This document shows positions 47,431 to 60,300 of a DNA stretch of 64,000 bases, one piece after another. This DNA comes from Copromyces sp. CBS 386.78 (lineage: Eukaryota > Ascomycota > Sordariomycetes > Sordariales > Sordariaceae). The notes below the pieces were generated by a model, which was given only the letters and a program-made list of their open reading frames with translations, had not been told where the DNA came from and ran no database searches. Location: NCBI GenBank assembly GCA_030685235.1, contig MU839169.1, positions 121,440 to 185,439 of the forward strand, in the 5' to 3' direction. The translations under genes and the position numbers were made by a program. Position 1 is the stretch's first letter. Each line of letters starts with the position of its first letter.

Positions 47431-47999
47431 TTAATAATAATAGCGCTTCGAAAGTAGGCTTATCTTTATATTACTTTATATTTAGCGAAGGATATTTTTT
47501 TTAATTAATCTTTTACTTCTTTAAACTATATACGGTAATTGGGGTTTAATAAATAAACGAATAAGTTTTATAAAAATACCGATTTTTTATAATTCTTTAT
47601 AATTAAATCGTTAGTAGATTTATTATTTATTACCTCTAAATTGTAAATATATTCGGTTCTAACGTTAATAACCTCCTTTCCGCTCTCTAGAACGAAAGTT
47701 CCGTTTATAAAAATATTATAATCGAATAAAACCTTATTTCTAATTAGTAGCCGCTCGTCGGCCTCGTCCTTAGGTAAGTCCTCCGGCTTCTTACTTAAGG
47801 CGTTAGGGCGTATTTACAACGAACCCGGTCGGTATTTAATCGTAAAATTAAACCGGGAAAGGAAATAGGACTACTATATATAGCGGGGAATTAATTATTT
47901 ATTAGTTATAAAGGTCTTTAAAATTTTATAATTTATAAAGACTTCGAATAGTTATTATACCCCTTCGAATTCGGGGCGTTACTCTTTTAAAACCTTAAT

Positions 48000-48240
48000 A
48001 ATGGCGAGTAATTCCTTATTATAAATATTATAATTATATTCGGCTAAAGAGTACCGTTAGTTAAAGTAGGCGATAAGGCGAAGGATATTATTATTATTAT
48101 ATTATAATAATATACTTCTATATACTTAATTAGAAGTATCCGTTTCTACAACGGTCTATTTTGACTAATTATAAATATAAAGTATAGGTCCGCTCGTAAA
48201 AGCCTTCTTTAATACTTCGAAGGATTTTTAATACCGTTCT
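48000..48240 (-). pseudogene. Gypsy H RNase H remnant
   Basis: The minus strand reads TVVETDTSN-stop-VYRSILL then ILRLIAYFN and YSLAEYNYN. These match the pattern V-E-T-D-A-S-x-x-x-x-G-x-V-L-x-Q ... P-I-A-Y-x-S-R-x-x-S-P-A-E-x-N-Y-x-I of Gypsy RNase H, with RIP-type Gly>Arg and Gln>stop changes. Confidence 0.6.
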
Positions 48241-48499
48241 TCCTATTCTTATCCCGCTATTTTCTTAATTAATTCGTATAACGGGCCGGCGATAATAGAA
48301 AAATATTTAATAAAACGATAATAGAAATTAGTAAAGCCTAAGAAGCGTTAAAGCGACTTCTTTAAGTTTAGAGCTTTCTATATTATAATTATAAAGACTT
48401 TTTCTAAATCTATTTCAAAATTACTTAGGGTAATAATAAAACTTAAATATTTAATTTACTATATATAGAATTCGTACTTATTAATATTAATTTAGAGTC

Positions 48500-49100
48500 C
48501 TACTTTAATTATCCTTTATAAGACCTCCCTAATATATTCTTTATACTCCTCTTTATTATTAGAATAAACTAAAATATCGTCGAAATAAATAGTGGTATAA
48601 ACGTCGAGAATATTATATAAAACGTCGTTAATATAATTTTGAAAGGTTCCCAACGCGCCTTATAAATTAAAAGGATATATAATAAATTCGTAGAGGTTAA
48701 AATAGGTAATAAAGGCAGTAAACTATTTATACCCCTCTTTAATACGGATCCTATTAAATATAGCGATAATATTGAATTTCGTAAAGATTTTTACTTTATA
48801 AATCGTATTAAAGGTCTTTTTAATTAGTGGTAGCGGGTAATATATTTTTAATATAATATTATTAATACTACAATAATCTATATAAATACGGATTCCGCCT
48901 CCGGGTTTCTTGATTAATAAGAGGGGGGAAGCGGCCGTAAACTATAACGGCCAAATAAATTTCTTCCTTAAATTATTATCGATCTACTTTTTAATAATAA
49001 TTACCTCTATAAATAATATATATTGAAATTATACGTTAGGAGGTTACTCTCCCGACTATAATTCGATTTTGTAATTATATAAACGATAGGGAGGGATTTC
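48500..49100 (-). pseudogene. Gypsy H reverse transcriptase remnant, catalytic box intact
   Basis: RNPEA/KKPGGGIRIYI-like text at about 48930-48880 precedes Y-R/N-x-L-P-L-I, F-D-I-I-A-x-F-N-R and a perfectly kept YFDDILVYSNNKEEYKEYI (about 48588-48530). The catalytic Y-F-D-D codons are at 48576-48587. Stops occur elsewhere (Trp/Gln codons). A 93-codon open piece of the protease-RT linker lies at 49260-49541 (minus). Confidence 0.75.
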
Positions 49101-50189
49101 CTCCGCTAGCGAAAGTAAAAAAACAGCGATTTCGCTAATATATTTCTATCCCTTAGAACGGTTCAAAATCTTAATAATCTCCTCCTTAATTTTTAACAGC
49201 TAATCTACTTTATTAAGAAACTTTTTTATATCCTCCTCGTTAATTTTAATTAAATATATTTATTGGATAATTTCTTTATATATAGGCGTATTAGTCTTAA
49301 AATTCCTAATAAAATTGATTATTTTAGTTAAAATTGCGGCTTCGCAAATATTTTTTAAAGTATAAATACTAATTATTTTATTAATAAAATTATAGAGCGC
49401 GGGGGGTAGACTTTCTTTATATTTCCTTCTATTACCTTTTATAATATTATTGATTATTTCCTCGGTCAAATCTAGATTTTGAAGATCCGTTATAACCGCC
49501 AATTTGTCGATTTCGGCGTAATTTATAACGTACGGATACAACTACTCCTTTTCGTAAATAAAATTGAACGTAATTATATTAAATACTTTAATATTATTAG
49601 GGTTGAATTTATAATTAGGTTTATAAAAACGGCGGTATTAGGGGCGATTTATATTAATTAAAATGCGGCGGCTATTTATACGTATATAAAGTTCGTAAAG
49701 CGCAAGGCTGTTAATTTTAATAAGGAGAACGGTAGTACTAGTAACGGCGATCTTAGATTTAGCCCTTTTAGTTACTAATATTTTAATAGGAGCGGGGATT
49801 GCGTAGTAGCCGGTTTTAGAATCGATTTTAGGTTTAATAGCGGTAGGAGGGAATTCGGGAGCGGATAAGGGCTTTAGAGCGGGCTCCGCCGTAATCTTCT
49901 TAATCTTCTTTTTTTTAATAATTAGAAGGCGAGATTCCTCCTTCTTAATAATTAGAGAGGGAAATTCGGTCTCTTCTTTTTTAATAATTAGAAAGGGAAA
50001 TTCGATTTCTTCCTTCTTAATTGGCGGGAAGGGGGTTTAGCGGACGGAAGCTACTAAAACCCGGTTAATAAGGGCTCTAAGTACTATTATTTAATATTTA
50101 GGGAAATCTATTAGTAAATAGCGGCCCCGGTAAGTAGTATAATTAAAGTATATACTATATTATTTGTAGTCGATTTCTAACCGATGGTA

Positions 50190-50450
50190 TTATATTTATA
50201 GGAAGCCTAAGATAATTGGGTATTTCTTAGAGATATTGTAAACTAAGAAAGTAATCGTTTCTTCGTAATAGCTAATCCGGAATTTAGTTATTACTCCTTT
50301 AAAAATAATACCCTTAACTATTCCGTTAATAAGAACGAACTTCTTTACTTTTAATAATTAGAAGCGGAAAAAATTATTTTTAATAATAAAGGAGCGATTA
50401 ATAAATATAAAAGCAGAATAACCGTTATCGATAAGGGTAATATAATAATT
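50190..50450 (-). pseudogene. Gypsy H retropepsin remnant
   Basis: The minus strand reads LIDNGYSAFIFINRSFI, where D-N-G (complement of 50421-50429) corresponds to the catalytic D-S/T-G with RIP-type Ser>Asn. EETITFLVYNISKKYPIIL then follows, ending the domain with the I-L-G-x-P-W-like region near 50210. Confidence 0.6.
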
Positions 50451-50699
50451 TTTATACGAACGAATTATAATATAAGAAGATAAGAGTATTAAATTTGGGG
50501 AAGTAGAATTATTTAACGATTAAATTTTAATTTCCTCCAAAACCTCTAACTTTATAGAATTTAAAATTTATCTCTTAAATATAACCCGGCTAAATTTTTA
50601 TATGCGATTATATATAGAAGTTAGGTGTTTTTTTAATCGTTATAATATTCTCCTCCGGCGGCGGGTTTAGTAGGGGCTAGAGTGGCTGGAGTAATTAGA

Positions 50700-52540
50700 A
50701 CGGTGTCGGTAGCGTGGATTTATTCCTAATTACAACCCTTACCGCGGCCTTTCTTCTTCTTTTTACCGGCGGGATGCTAGGGGCCCTATAAACTATAATT
50801 AATTAACGTAGTATAATCGCGGGCAATATAGCCGGTCTTACTATAATAGTAGTAGAAGTTATTATAAGAATATTAATTAAGAATAATTTTATAAATAAAG
50901 ATTACGAAGTTAATAGCGTTTAAATCTATTTTATTACTGCTTTAGTTAATAAGAATATTATTAGTAGTAAGTTTAGCGTTAGAGCGATTTCCGCTACTAT
51001 TATTACTAGTACCGCTACCGGGATTAAAAAAGTAGTTCGCTATTTTCTAGCGATAATCTGCATTTTTAAAATTATTGGTAATATTATAATAAATTTCGAA
51101 TTAACGTTTAAAATCGTTATTAGAGGGAAGGTCGTAATAAGCGAAAATATTATAGAAACGCTTATTAATTTTATTCTGGAAATAATAAACCTTTATTAAA
51201 TTATCGAAATTATAAAAATTTATTAAATTAATTAATTTAAATTCGAAATCCGCGAAAAATATATTCTTTATATATAATTCTTATAAACGGCGGCCGGCGT
51301 CTATTTTAAAATTTATATTCTAAAAACGAAAGATTAAATATTCTATAAATTTAACGCTTACTTTTTAACGCTAATTCGCTTTATTAAAGTTTAATTAAAT
51401 TATATTTAGATTATTTTAGATGCCGGATAAGATTTTAGGTCCTAAAAGTATAGTAGTACAAATAATTTTAATATCCTTAGAAGAATAAAGAACGGTATTA
51501 TATTTCTATTAAGATTAAATTTAAAAATACTAAACTTTAAAGATTTTATATTTATGAACGGGATTACTAATTTCCTGACTAGTAAAAATAGGCGGGTTTT
51601 CTACTATTTAACGAAGAAAGGAAGATATAATTACTTTTATAAACGTATTATTAACGGAGGAAGAAGAGGAAATTTATATTTTAAAAATATTATATTTTAC
51701 AAATAAAATATTATAAATAAATTTAAAATTAATATAATCGAAGTTTTTTTAATCGAAATTAAATTAAACGTCGTCGGTTACTTAGCGGGTAATTTTAAAT
51801 TCCTTTTTAAAACGCTAGAAATTGCTTTCGAAATTGTTATAATATTCGAAATTAGTATAATAAAAGCAATTAAAAAGTATAATAATAAATTAGAAAGCGG
51901 GGGTTTAGGAGAAAAGAGAAATTATTTCGAAATATTTACGCAGGATAAGGAAACCTTTTTACTAGTTAAAACCTTCGAAAAGATTAACGAAAGTTATAAT
52001 AACAGGTTAAGGAAGTTCGAAAAACGTAGTACAATAAATTATAATATTAAGTTCGCTATTAAGGGTATTAATAGCGGAACGTAACGATTTTAAATTAAAT
52101 AGGTTACTATTACTAGTAGTAAGAGTAAAAAAGTTAAGAAAATTACTACTACTAATATTACCGTTAGGGAAGAAAAGGGCGGGATCGCTATCGTTGTAAA
52201 ATATAAAATAAAAGAAAAGTAATCGCTCGAAATAAAAAAGAGGTAAAAGTCCGCGATTAGGACTGTTTAAAGTAAAGGTCCGCTATTAGGACCGTTTGAA
52301 GTAATTAAAGACCGGCGATCTCTTATTTACTAAATAAAGAAGAGTACTTTCTTTTATATATTAGTAAAGGGATATTGGAATTTTAATTGGGCAATTATTA
52401 TAACTACGATTATTAATACTTAGGGGGGTATTAGGCTTAACGATTCGTAATGAAGCGATCCCGACACGCGCGTAATCGAAAAATAATTGCGATAAAAGAT
52501 AGGTTTACATTATAAACGTAATAGTTAAAAGGTATAATTA
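50700..52540 (-). pseudogene. Gypsy H Gag remnant with Tyr-converted zinc knuckle
   Basis: At 50854-50813 the codons read Y-Y-Y-Y-S-K-T-G-Y-I-A-R-D-Y, which is C-x2-C-x4-H-x4-C with every metal ligand turned to Tyr. Upstream (to 52540) is a long RIP-mutated capsid-like region. The element leader next to the right LTR lies at about 52500-52542. Confidence 0.55.
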
Positions 52541-52542
52541 AT

Positions 52543-52775
52543 TATTATAGGTAGAAGGCGAGAGGTTAAATATAAATATAAAATATACGTAATTGTACGA
52601 GGAGAAGAAAGGAAGAGAAGTATAGAGGTGCGCTCGGGAGATGGGCTTTTATGGGACTCGAGCTATGAATTAGTAGGTCTATGGCGGGAGGCCGCAGCCA
52701 ATTAACCGAAATGGTAACAATAGTCTTAGAGAACTACTGTCACTAGTACATGCAATATAGGCTAACCCTATGATA
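52543..52775 (-). repeat. LTR of H (5' LTR in element orientation)
   Basis: 233 bp; its first ~80 bp are strongly RIP-shifted relative to the other LTR, the rest is nearly identical. Confidence 0.88.
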
Positions 52776-54063
52776 GTGCAATTATATTATAAATATATTA
52801 AAAGACCTAAATACACTTTAGCTATTAGAAAAGTAAGCTAAAATATAAAATTATTATTTAATAAATCTATTAAAATTATTACCCTTTAAATTAAACGAAT
52901 AGACGAACGAAATTAAAGACTATAGTAATAAAATAAGTATTTTTACCGACTGTTTCTTTTTAAAAGTAGAAATTCTAATAGGCTATTTATTAAATTGGAT
53001 TTAATTATTAAACGGCGATACTCCGGTACTTATTAATAATTTAATTATTAAGGAGGATATCCGGGAAGTCTTTTCAAAAATAGTGCTAAATAAAGTATTA
53101 GGTATCGATTAATTTTTAAATAATTTTTTAAAGATTTGTAAGGAACCGTTTAAGTAAGCGATAGCGGCTTTCGCTATAATAAGCCTCCGGTTCGGATATT
53201 TCCCTTAATAATTTAAGAATACGAAAGTAATTATTTTTAAAAAACTTAGAAAAAGTATAAAAATTAACCGGGGTATAGAAGTTTATATTATTTTTAAATA
53301 ACGTTAGAAAAGTTTTTAAAACCTTTATAGGAAAAAAATTAATATAAGTAGTAGAAGAATATAATTTCCTCTTAGAGGGCTAAATAAATAATTAGGTAAG
53401 GCGTTCAACCGAATTTGCCGTTTGAATAATTACTAATATAATTTATATAGTATAGAAGTTTAAAATTATAACGTTTTTTATATTCTTCAATTTAAAGGGC
53501 GTATTTAATAAAATTAATTATAAGTAGCTCTTATATACGTTATAGGAAATATAATTCCCGAAATAGATCTTTTAATAGGTTAATAATTTTATTATTAGGA
53601 GAAAAGGTTTTTTTTTCTTCAACGATAAAATTTTTTAACTTTATAATATTATAATAAGCGTATTATAAGGCTCCCTCCTTTTACTAATCTTTTTTATTCT
53701 CTTTATTACCCTATTATATTATAAATTAACTATTATTTAAAATATAATTATTATTAGCTTCGCCGATAATATTAATATTATTATAATAGTTAAAATTATT
53801 AAAGAAAATTATCGGACGCTTTAAGCAGTATAGGATTATTATTTAAGTTAGGTAATTAAAAGAGGAATAGAATTCGAAGTAAATAAAATAGAGTTTATAT
53901 ATTTTATACGGACGAAGGAACTAAGAATAGAAATTCTTTAAATTAGGGGAATTGTATTTGTATTAATAGAGTTAATTAAATTCTTTAGGGTTTAACTAGA
54001 TTAGAAATTTAATTATTAAATATATATAGAAGTAATAAAAAAGAAAATAATTATATAAATAAA

Positions 54064-54846
54064 GAGAAAGTCTAACCGTACGGTCACGAATGTCTATCCG
54101 TACGGTGATCCACTTTTTTCTCACATACATATCCCTAACCCTGCCGTCCCCTTCCCATCAGCACCAGTCTCGCTCGTACCGCGACCGCCAAGCCCCCAGA
54201 TTACAGCCCATTACACATTCTGACCCCTGCACAGCACACGTACGCTGACAGCCGTGACAGTGGCTGACAGCCGTGACAATCGCTGACAGCCAATCGCTAA
54301 CAGCCGTGACAGTTACTGACAGCCGTGACAATCGCTGACAGCCGTGACAGCCGTGACAGCCCTGACAGCCGTGACAGCCGTGACAATCGCTGACAGCCGT
54401 GACAATCGCTGACAGCCGTGACAATCGCTAACAGCCGTGACAGCTGTGACAGCCGTAACAGCCGTGACAGCCGTAACAGCCGTGACAGCCGTGACAGCCG
54501 TGACAGCCGTGACAGCCGTGACAGCCGTGATAGTCGCTGACAATCGCTGACAGCCAATCGTTAACAGCCGTGACAATCGCTGACAGCCGTGACAGCCATA
54601 ACAATCGCTGACAGCCAATCGCTAACAGCCGTGACAATCGCTGACAGCCGTGACAGGTGCGTATCTGGTCTGGGCACTGCGGTCTGATGTGACGCATGAA
54701 AGAATAGTAATGCCCAGATTTCTGGGCGAAATTTTCGAAAGAATACATGTGATATCTGTGGCCGCGCGAGGGTTAGGGATATGTGTGAGGGAAAAAGTGG
54801 ATCACCGTACGGATAGACATTCGTGACCGTATGGTTAGACTTTCTC
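54064..54846. mobile_element. hAT-like MITE L (783 bp) carrying a minisatellite
   Basis: TSD TAAATAAA lies at 54056-54063 and 54847-54854; the homologous uninterrupted site in A (about 2213-2232, TAAACGAA) confirms it. Terminal inverted repeats of ~78 bp start GAGAAAGTCTAACC. GTCTAACCGTACGGT at +7 repeats as GTCTATCCGTACGGT at +29. The repeats end inward with ATATCCCTAACCCT. The core is mostly the TGACAGCCG minisatellite. No transposase. GC-richer than its surroundings and not RIP-mutated. Confidence 0.9.
54236..54655. repeat. TGACAGCCG / TGACAATCGC minisatellite
   Basis: About 420 bp are built of 9-bp TGACAGCCG and 10-bp TGACAATCGC units, with occasional TGACAGCCAATCGCTAACAG. It reads open on the minus strand in three frames (Arg-Leu-Ser, Thr-Ala-Val, Gly-Cys-His repeats), which is a repeat artefact. 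Confidence 0.92.
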
Positions 54847-55927
54847 TAAATAAATATATTAATACGATTAGTAATAAAAATTTAGGGTTATTTTTGTATA
54901 TAAACGAAGGAGATTTATATTAAATATATTTATAATACAATTGGATATAGAATATTAGTGTTCTATTAACCGATTAAAATTTATAATTAATTACGAAAAA
55001 TAGTAATTAAATTAATTAAATATTAAATTAAATATTTAAGAATTATTATTAGAGCGTATAAAGTTATATTAATAAAGAATTTAAAAATAGAAACTTTTTA
55101 TTTACTATTCGACTTCTATTTTAATAAGTAGGTTAAAGCTTTCGAAAAAAGGTTCGCTTATACGAATTAAATAGGGTTCGTCCGAAGGATTATAATTTAA
55201 GTAGTTAATTATATTTAAATAAGTAGAATAAGAGGTTAATTACCCGTTAATAAATTAGAGAATAGTATTATTAAAGTTAAGTAAATTAAAAAATAAATAT
55301 TAATAGAGAAAAATTTAGCGATCGTAATAGGTTTACCCCTAGTAATAGGAATATTACCGCCCCCGCTATAAGTATTAAAATTAATTATTACAGACTATAA
55401 GGGGTAGTTAGAAGAAATAATAATAAGAAAGTAAGTATTGTACTATAATTATTAATTAGTGGCGGCGGTAATTAAATTAGGCCGGCAGTACGAATTTATT
55501 ATTATTAATTTCAACCCGAAGTTTAGTAATAATATTATAAAACGGTATATAATTAGTATGAAGCGAAAAAAGAAGGAAGTTTAATAATTAGAAGACGATA
55601 ATAAGTAATACCTATTATTTAAGGCGAAAAGTTCCCTTTTTATTTAAGTAAAGACGGAAATTATCAGCTTCCAATCTTTCTTTTTTTAGAAGAAGGTTCC
55701 GGATATTATAATACTACTTTATTTTTATAGAATAAGTAAAGAAATTTTTATATATATTATTTTAAATTATTTATAGATAGCCGATTATTAAATAATAATA
55801 ATTAATTAGCTATAGACGAAAGAAGAATTCTAAATTTATTTAAATAATAGAACCCAAATTAAAGGAATCCTTTTATAAGTATTACAATTTAGTAGGTTAA
55901 ATAAATATTATTTAGTAGTTAAATTAA

Positions 55928-56366
55928 GAGAAACTCTATTTGTACGTGGTGAAATCTCTATTTGTACGTGGCGAAAAAAAGTGAATTTTAATGTCTTTTT
56001 TAGAGTACTTAAAAGATTAATGAGGAGGCAAAAAGTATACTATATTTTTTCTTATTTTTTTTCTCTACCTAACAATACCCTTTTAAAGACTATATATGCC
56101 CAGTAGCCCTGAAAACTTTAAGAAAAGAAACCTATTATAGATAAATAATGAGGAAGATTAAAAGTCTAAAATTCTAAGAAAGTGGGATTTAGATGACGTT
56201 TAGGGCTATAAGGTTGGTATTTATCTTGAAAAATCCGGCAAAAATCGGCGAGTAATTTAGTACCACTTTTGGTTTTATATACCAAAGTTCAACGAAGTTA
56301 TAGTTAGAAAAGCAAATTGGAACCACGTACAAATAGAGATTTCACCACGTACAAATAGAGTTTCTC
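55928..56366. mobile_element. hAT-like MITE M (439 bp)
   Basis: TSD TAAATTAA lies at 55920-55927 and 56367-56374 in LINE K. The inverted repeats (~45 bp) start GAGAAACTCTATTTG. CTCTATTTGTACGTGG occurs at +7 and, identical, at +29 in both ends. The core is AT-rich with no usable ORF. Not RIP-mutated. Confidence 0.9.
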
Positions 56367-57396
56367 TAAATTAAAGGGAGAGTAGTATAATAAATTCGTA
56401 GGGTACTTTTAAGTACATTTAATTATAATTTTAGAATAAGAGAATACGGGAGAGATAGGAAGAGGAGGAATTAAATTGTATTAATTACAATAGTTATTTA
56501 GCCGCGAATATAATATACCGAAATATTTAATTAGCGTTTATTTACGGGCGAAGAATTTGCGGAATATATTAAATATTAATTCTTAATTCTTAATAACTTT
56601 ACGGCGCTATTAAACTTAATTTTCATTAACTAGGGGGGGGCCAATAAAATTATTAATTAATATTAGGGAATTAGTATTAATATTTCTTTTATTAGAATTA
56701 AAAATAAAAATAGAAAGATAATTAATTAAAAATATTTTGTAATATCCTTTATATTAATAATTTTCGACTTTTATATTATAGTAGCGAAGAAGGATATTGG
56801 GGTGTTATAGGAGATTATTCTTAATTAGGCATTTACGTACGTTTTTTAAAAAATTAATATAAGCGTTATAAAAATAATAGATTAGAGGGTTAAAATCGTT
56901 TTAAGAGTAGGATAAAGTAATAACTATAGCCTAAATAGCGTTACATTTATTATAGTAATTTAATAGTGTATTTAATATATATTTCGTATTAATAATAAAA
57001 TAAATAGCATTCTATTTGCCGGTATTTCGAAGAATATTAGAAAAGAAAACGAAAAGAAGATTGTAAAAAGAAATTTATTTTTAGTATTTATATAGTAAAT
57101 ATATTTTACGAGGAGCGTATAAAATATAATTATATTAAAGGACGGGGTATTATAAATATAATTAATAAATTTTATATTATAGTAAAGGTAAGGAGTATAA
57201 TAGATAGTATTAGTTAATATAGTTAGTAGGGAAGAGGGGAAGTAAGTATAAGGATAAGGAGGATTTATTAGCTAGGGGGAAAGTTAAAGGTAGGGTTGGA
57301 AATTAATACCCGGACGAAGGATTAGAATTTAAATATTAGAATAGAGGGGGGCGCAGGGGAATAGGGGAATTCTAGGGATAAGGAGGTTATTATATA

Positions 57397-60300
57397 ATAA
57401 TAATAATAGTCTTATTCCCTATGCTACTTATCTATAGCGCCTTATTGGCATGGGGTACTTCTCCTAGTTCTCTAGAGGAAACCGTGCGGCGATAAGCGCC
57501 GTTGGATAAAAACCATTAGTTCCTTTCGGTTGCGAATAAATCGCGCCTATTCCATTTCAATTCTATTTATAGCGGTACTTACCTATTGCCTTAGTAAATA
57601 AATTACTTCCCTTCTACCGCCTTCGATCCAATATTAAAATAATCGAAATACTACTTTCGTACGCCGTTCCTTCTTTTTAAACCGTTTATAATAATTATCC
57701 TTTCCCTATTATTTACCTTTCCTCCCGCCTTATTATTATCCTTTAAATTCCTACGATTCTATTAAAATTTATATAAGTATAAAGGCCCCTTCTTTCTTTC
57801 TATATAAGAATTCTTTTCCGCCGCTATTTTTCGAACTTTCTTTTTTTCCCTATTTAATTAATTTTTAAAATAACATCCTCTTTTATTAACTATATTCCTA
57901 ACCGTCTTCCCGGCTGTATATTTAACCCTTTAAGCTTTATAATTTATATTAATTATAATACTATTAAGTGTAATATTAATTTCGTCCGTATAATAAATTC
58001 TTCGTCCTTTAAATTCTTTTACTCCCTTACGCCCCCTTTTTCCCCGGCGCCCGAATTCTAAACCCTTATCCGGGTATTAATTTCTAACCCCGCCTTTAAC
58101 CTTCCTCCCGACTAATAAATCCTTCTTATCCTTACATTTACTTCCCCTTCTTTCTATTAATTATATTAACTAGCGTCGTTTATTACGTTCTTTACTTCTA
58201 TTATAATTTAAAATTTATTAATTATATTTATAATATTCCTTCCTTCAATATAATTATATTCCGTATACTCTTTATAAAATATATTTATTATATTAATATT
58301 AAGAATAAGTTTCTTCCCGTAATTTTCTTTTCGTTTTTTTTTTTAACGTTCTTTAAAACGCCGGCAAATAGAACGCTACTTATCTTATTACTAATATAAA
58401 ATATATATTAAATATTCCATTAAATTATTATAATAAATATAACGCTATTTAAATTATAGTTATTATTTTATCCCGCTCTTAGAATAATATTAATCCCCTA
58501 ATTCATCGTTTTTATAATATTTATATTAATTTCCTTAAGGACGTACGTAAGCGCTTAATTATAAATAGCTTCCCGTACGACCTTAATATCTTTCCTCGCT
58601 ACCGGAATATAAAAGTCGAAGATTATTAGTATAAAGGATATTATAAAATATTTTTAACTAATTATCCTACCGCTCCTATTTTCAATTCTAATAGAGGAAA
58701 TATTAATATTAATTCCCCGATAATAATTAATAACCTTATTAATCCCCCTCCGGCTAATAAGGATTAGGTTTAATAGTACTACGAAATTATTAAGAATTAA
58801 AAATTAATATTTAATATATTCCGTAAATTCTTCACCCGCGAAGAATATTAATTAATTACTTTAGTACCACCTTCGTAATTAAGTAACTATTATAATTAGT
58901 ACAATTTAATTCCTCTTCCTCCTATTTTTCCCGTACTCTCTTATTTTAATATTATAATCAAATGTATTTACAAATACTGTACGAATTTATTACGCTACTC
59001 TCCTTCTAATTCGATTACTAAACGGTATTCGTTTAATTTACTAAATCGTAATATTTACAAAAGGATTCTTTTAATTCGGGTTCCGTCGTCCAAATAAATT
59101 TAAAACTCTTCTTTCGTTTATAATTAATTAGTTATTATTATTTAGTAATCGGCTATTTATAGATAATTTAAGATAATATACGTAAAAATTTCTTTATCCG
59201 CACTATAAAAATAAATTAATATTATAATATCCGAAACTTTCCTCTAGAAGAAGAAGGATTAAAAGCCTATAATTTCCGTCCTTACTTAGGTAAAAAAAGA
59301 ATTCTTCGTTTTAAATAATAAGTATTATTCGTCGTCGTCTTCCAATTATTAAACTTTCTTCTTTTTTCGTTTTATATTAACTATATACCGTTTTATAATA
59401 TTACCGCTAAATTTCGGATTAAAATCGGCGATAGTAAATTCGTACTATCGGCTTAATTTAATTACTATTACTACTAATTAATAATTATAGTATAATATTT
59501 ATTCTTTTATCGTTACCTTTTCTAATTACCCTTTATAGTCCGTAGCAATTAATTTTAATATTTATAACGGAGGCGGCGGCGCCCCTATTACCGGGGGCGG
59601 ACTTACTACGATCGCTAGAAATTTCTCCGTTAATACCTATTCTTTAACTTATTTAATTTTAATAATACTACTTTCTAATCTATTAGCAGGTAGCCGACCT
59701 CTTATTCTCCTTATTTAAATACGGTTAATTACTTAAATTATAATCCTTCGGATAAACCCTATTTAATTTATACGGGCAAACCTTTTTTCGAAAGCCCTAA
59801 CTTATTTATTAAAGTAGAAGTCGAACGGCGGATAAAAGGTTTCTATTTTTAAATTCCTTATTAACGTAACTTTATACGCCCCGGCGATAATTTTTAAATA
59901 TTTAATTTAGTATTTAGCTAGCCCAATTATTATCCTTCGTAATTTACTATAGATTTCGGTCGGCTAATAGAAGGCTAATATTCTATATATAATTACGTTC
60001 TAAATATATTTAATATAAATTTCCTTTATTTACGTAAAAGAATAACCCTAAGTTTTTATTACTAATTATATTAATACGTTCGTTTATATAGTTATTTTCT
60101 TTTTTATTACCTCTACGTATATTCGGTAATTAAATTTCCGATTTAACTAAACCCTAAGGAATTTAATCGACTCTATTAATTTAAATATAACTCCCCCAAT
60201 TTAAAAAGTTTCCGTTTTTAATTCCTTCGTCCGCGTAAAATATATAAGTTTTATTTTATTTATTTCAAATTCTATTCCTCTCTTAATTACCTAACCCAAA

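Larger units (their letters stand above)
45609..52775 (-). mobile_element. Complete Ty3/Gypsy LTR retrotransposon H (7,167 bp)
   Basis: LTRs of 233 bp lie at 45609-45841 and 52543-52775, starting TATCAC (TATTAT at right) and ending CTATGATA/CTATAATA. The 5-bp TSD GTGCA lies at 45604-45608 and 52776-52780 in LINE K. On the minus strand the order is Gag with knuckle (about 52400-50700), protease (about 50450-50190), RT (about 49100-48500), RNase H (about 48240-48000), integrase (about 47430-46900). That is the Ty3/Gypsy order. A polypurine tract lies next to the left LTR (complement at 45842-45858). RIP-mutated but more readable than T. Confidence 0.9.
52776..55927 (+). pseudogene. LINE ORF2 RT remnant of K, interrupted by MITE L
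   Basis: This resumes the endonuclease/RT frame after H (segments 52776-54063 and 54847-55927). LNLKGVFNKINYKQLLYT-like text (about 53480-53540) precedes G-S-P-L-L-L-I-L-F and the catalytic S-F-A-D-N (about 53758-53772). The C-terminal region continues across L and is then cut by MITE M. Stops throughout. Confidence 0.65.

Noticed and set aside
54236..54655. CRISPR array
   Set aside because: Units are 9-10 bp with no unique spacers; the genome is fungal.
54158..54748. Overlapping minus ORFs of 86-106 codons
   Set aside because: They translate the 9/10-bp minisatellite of MITE L; all three frames are open because of the repeat.
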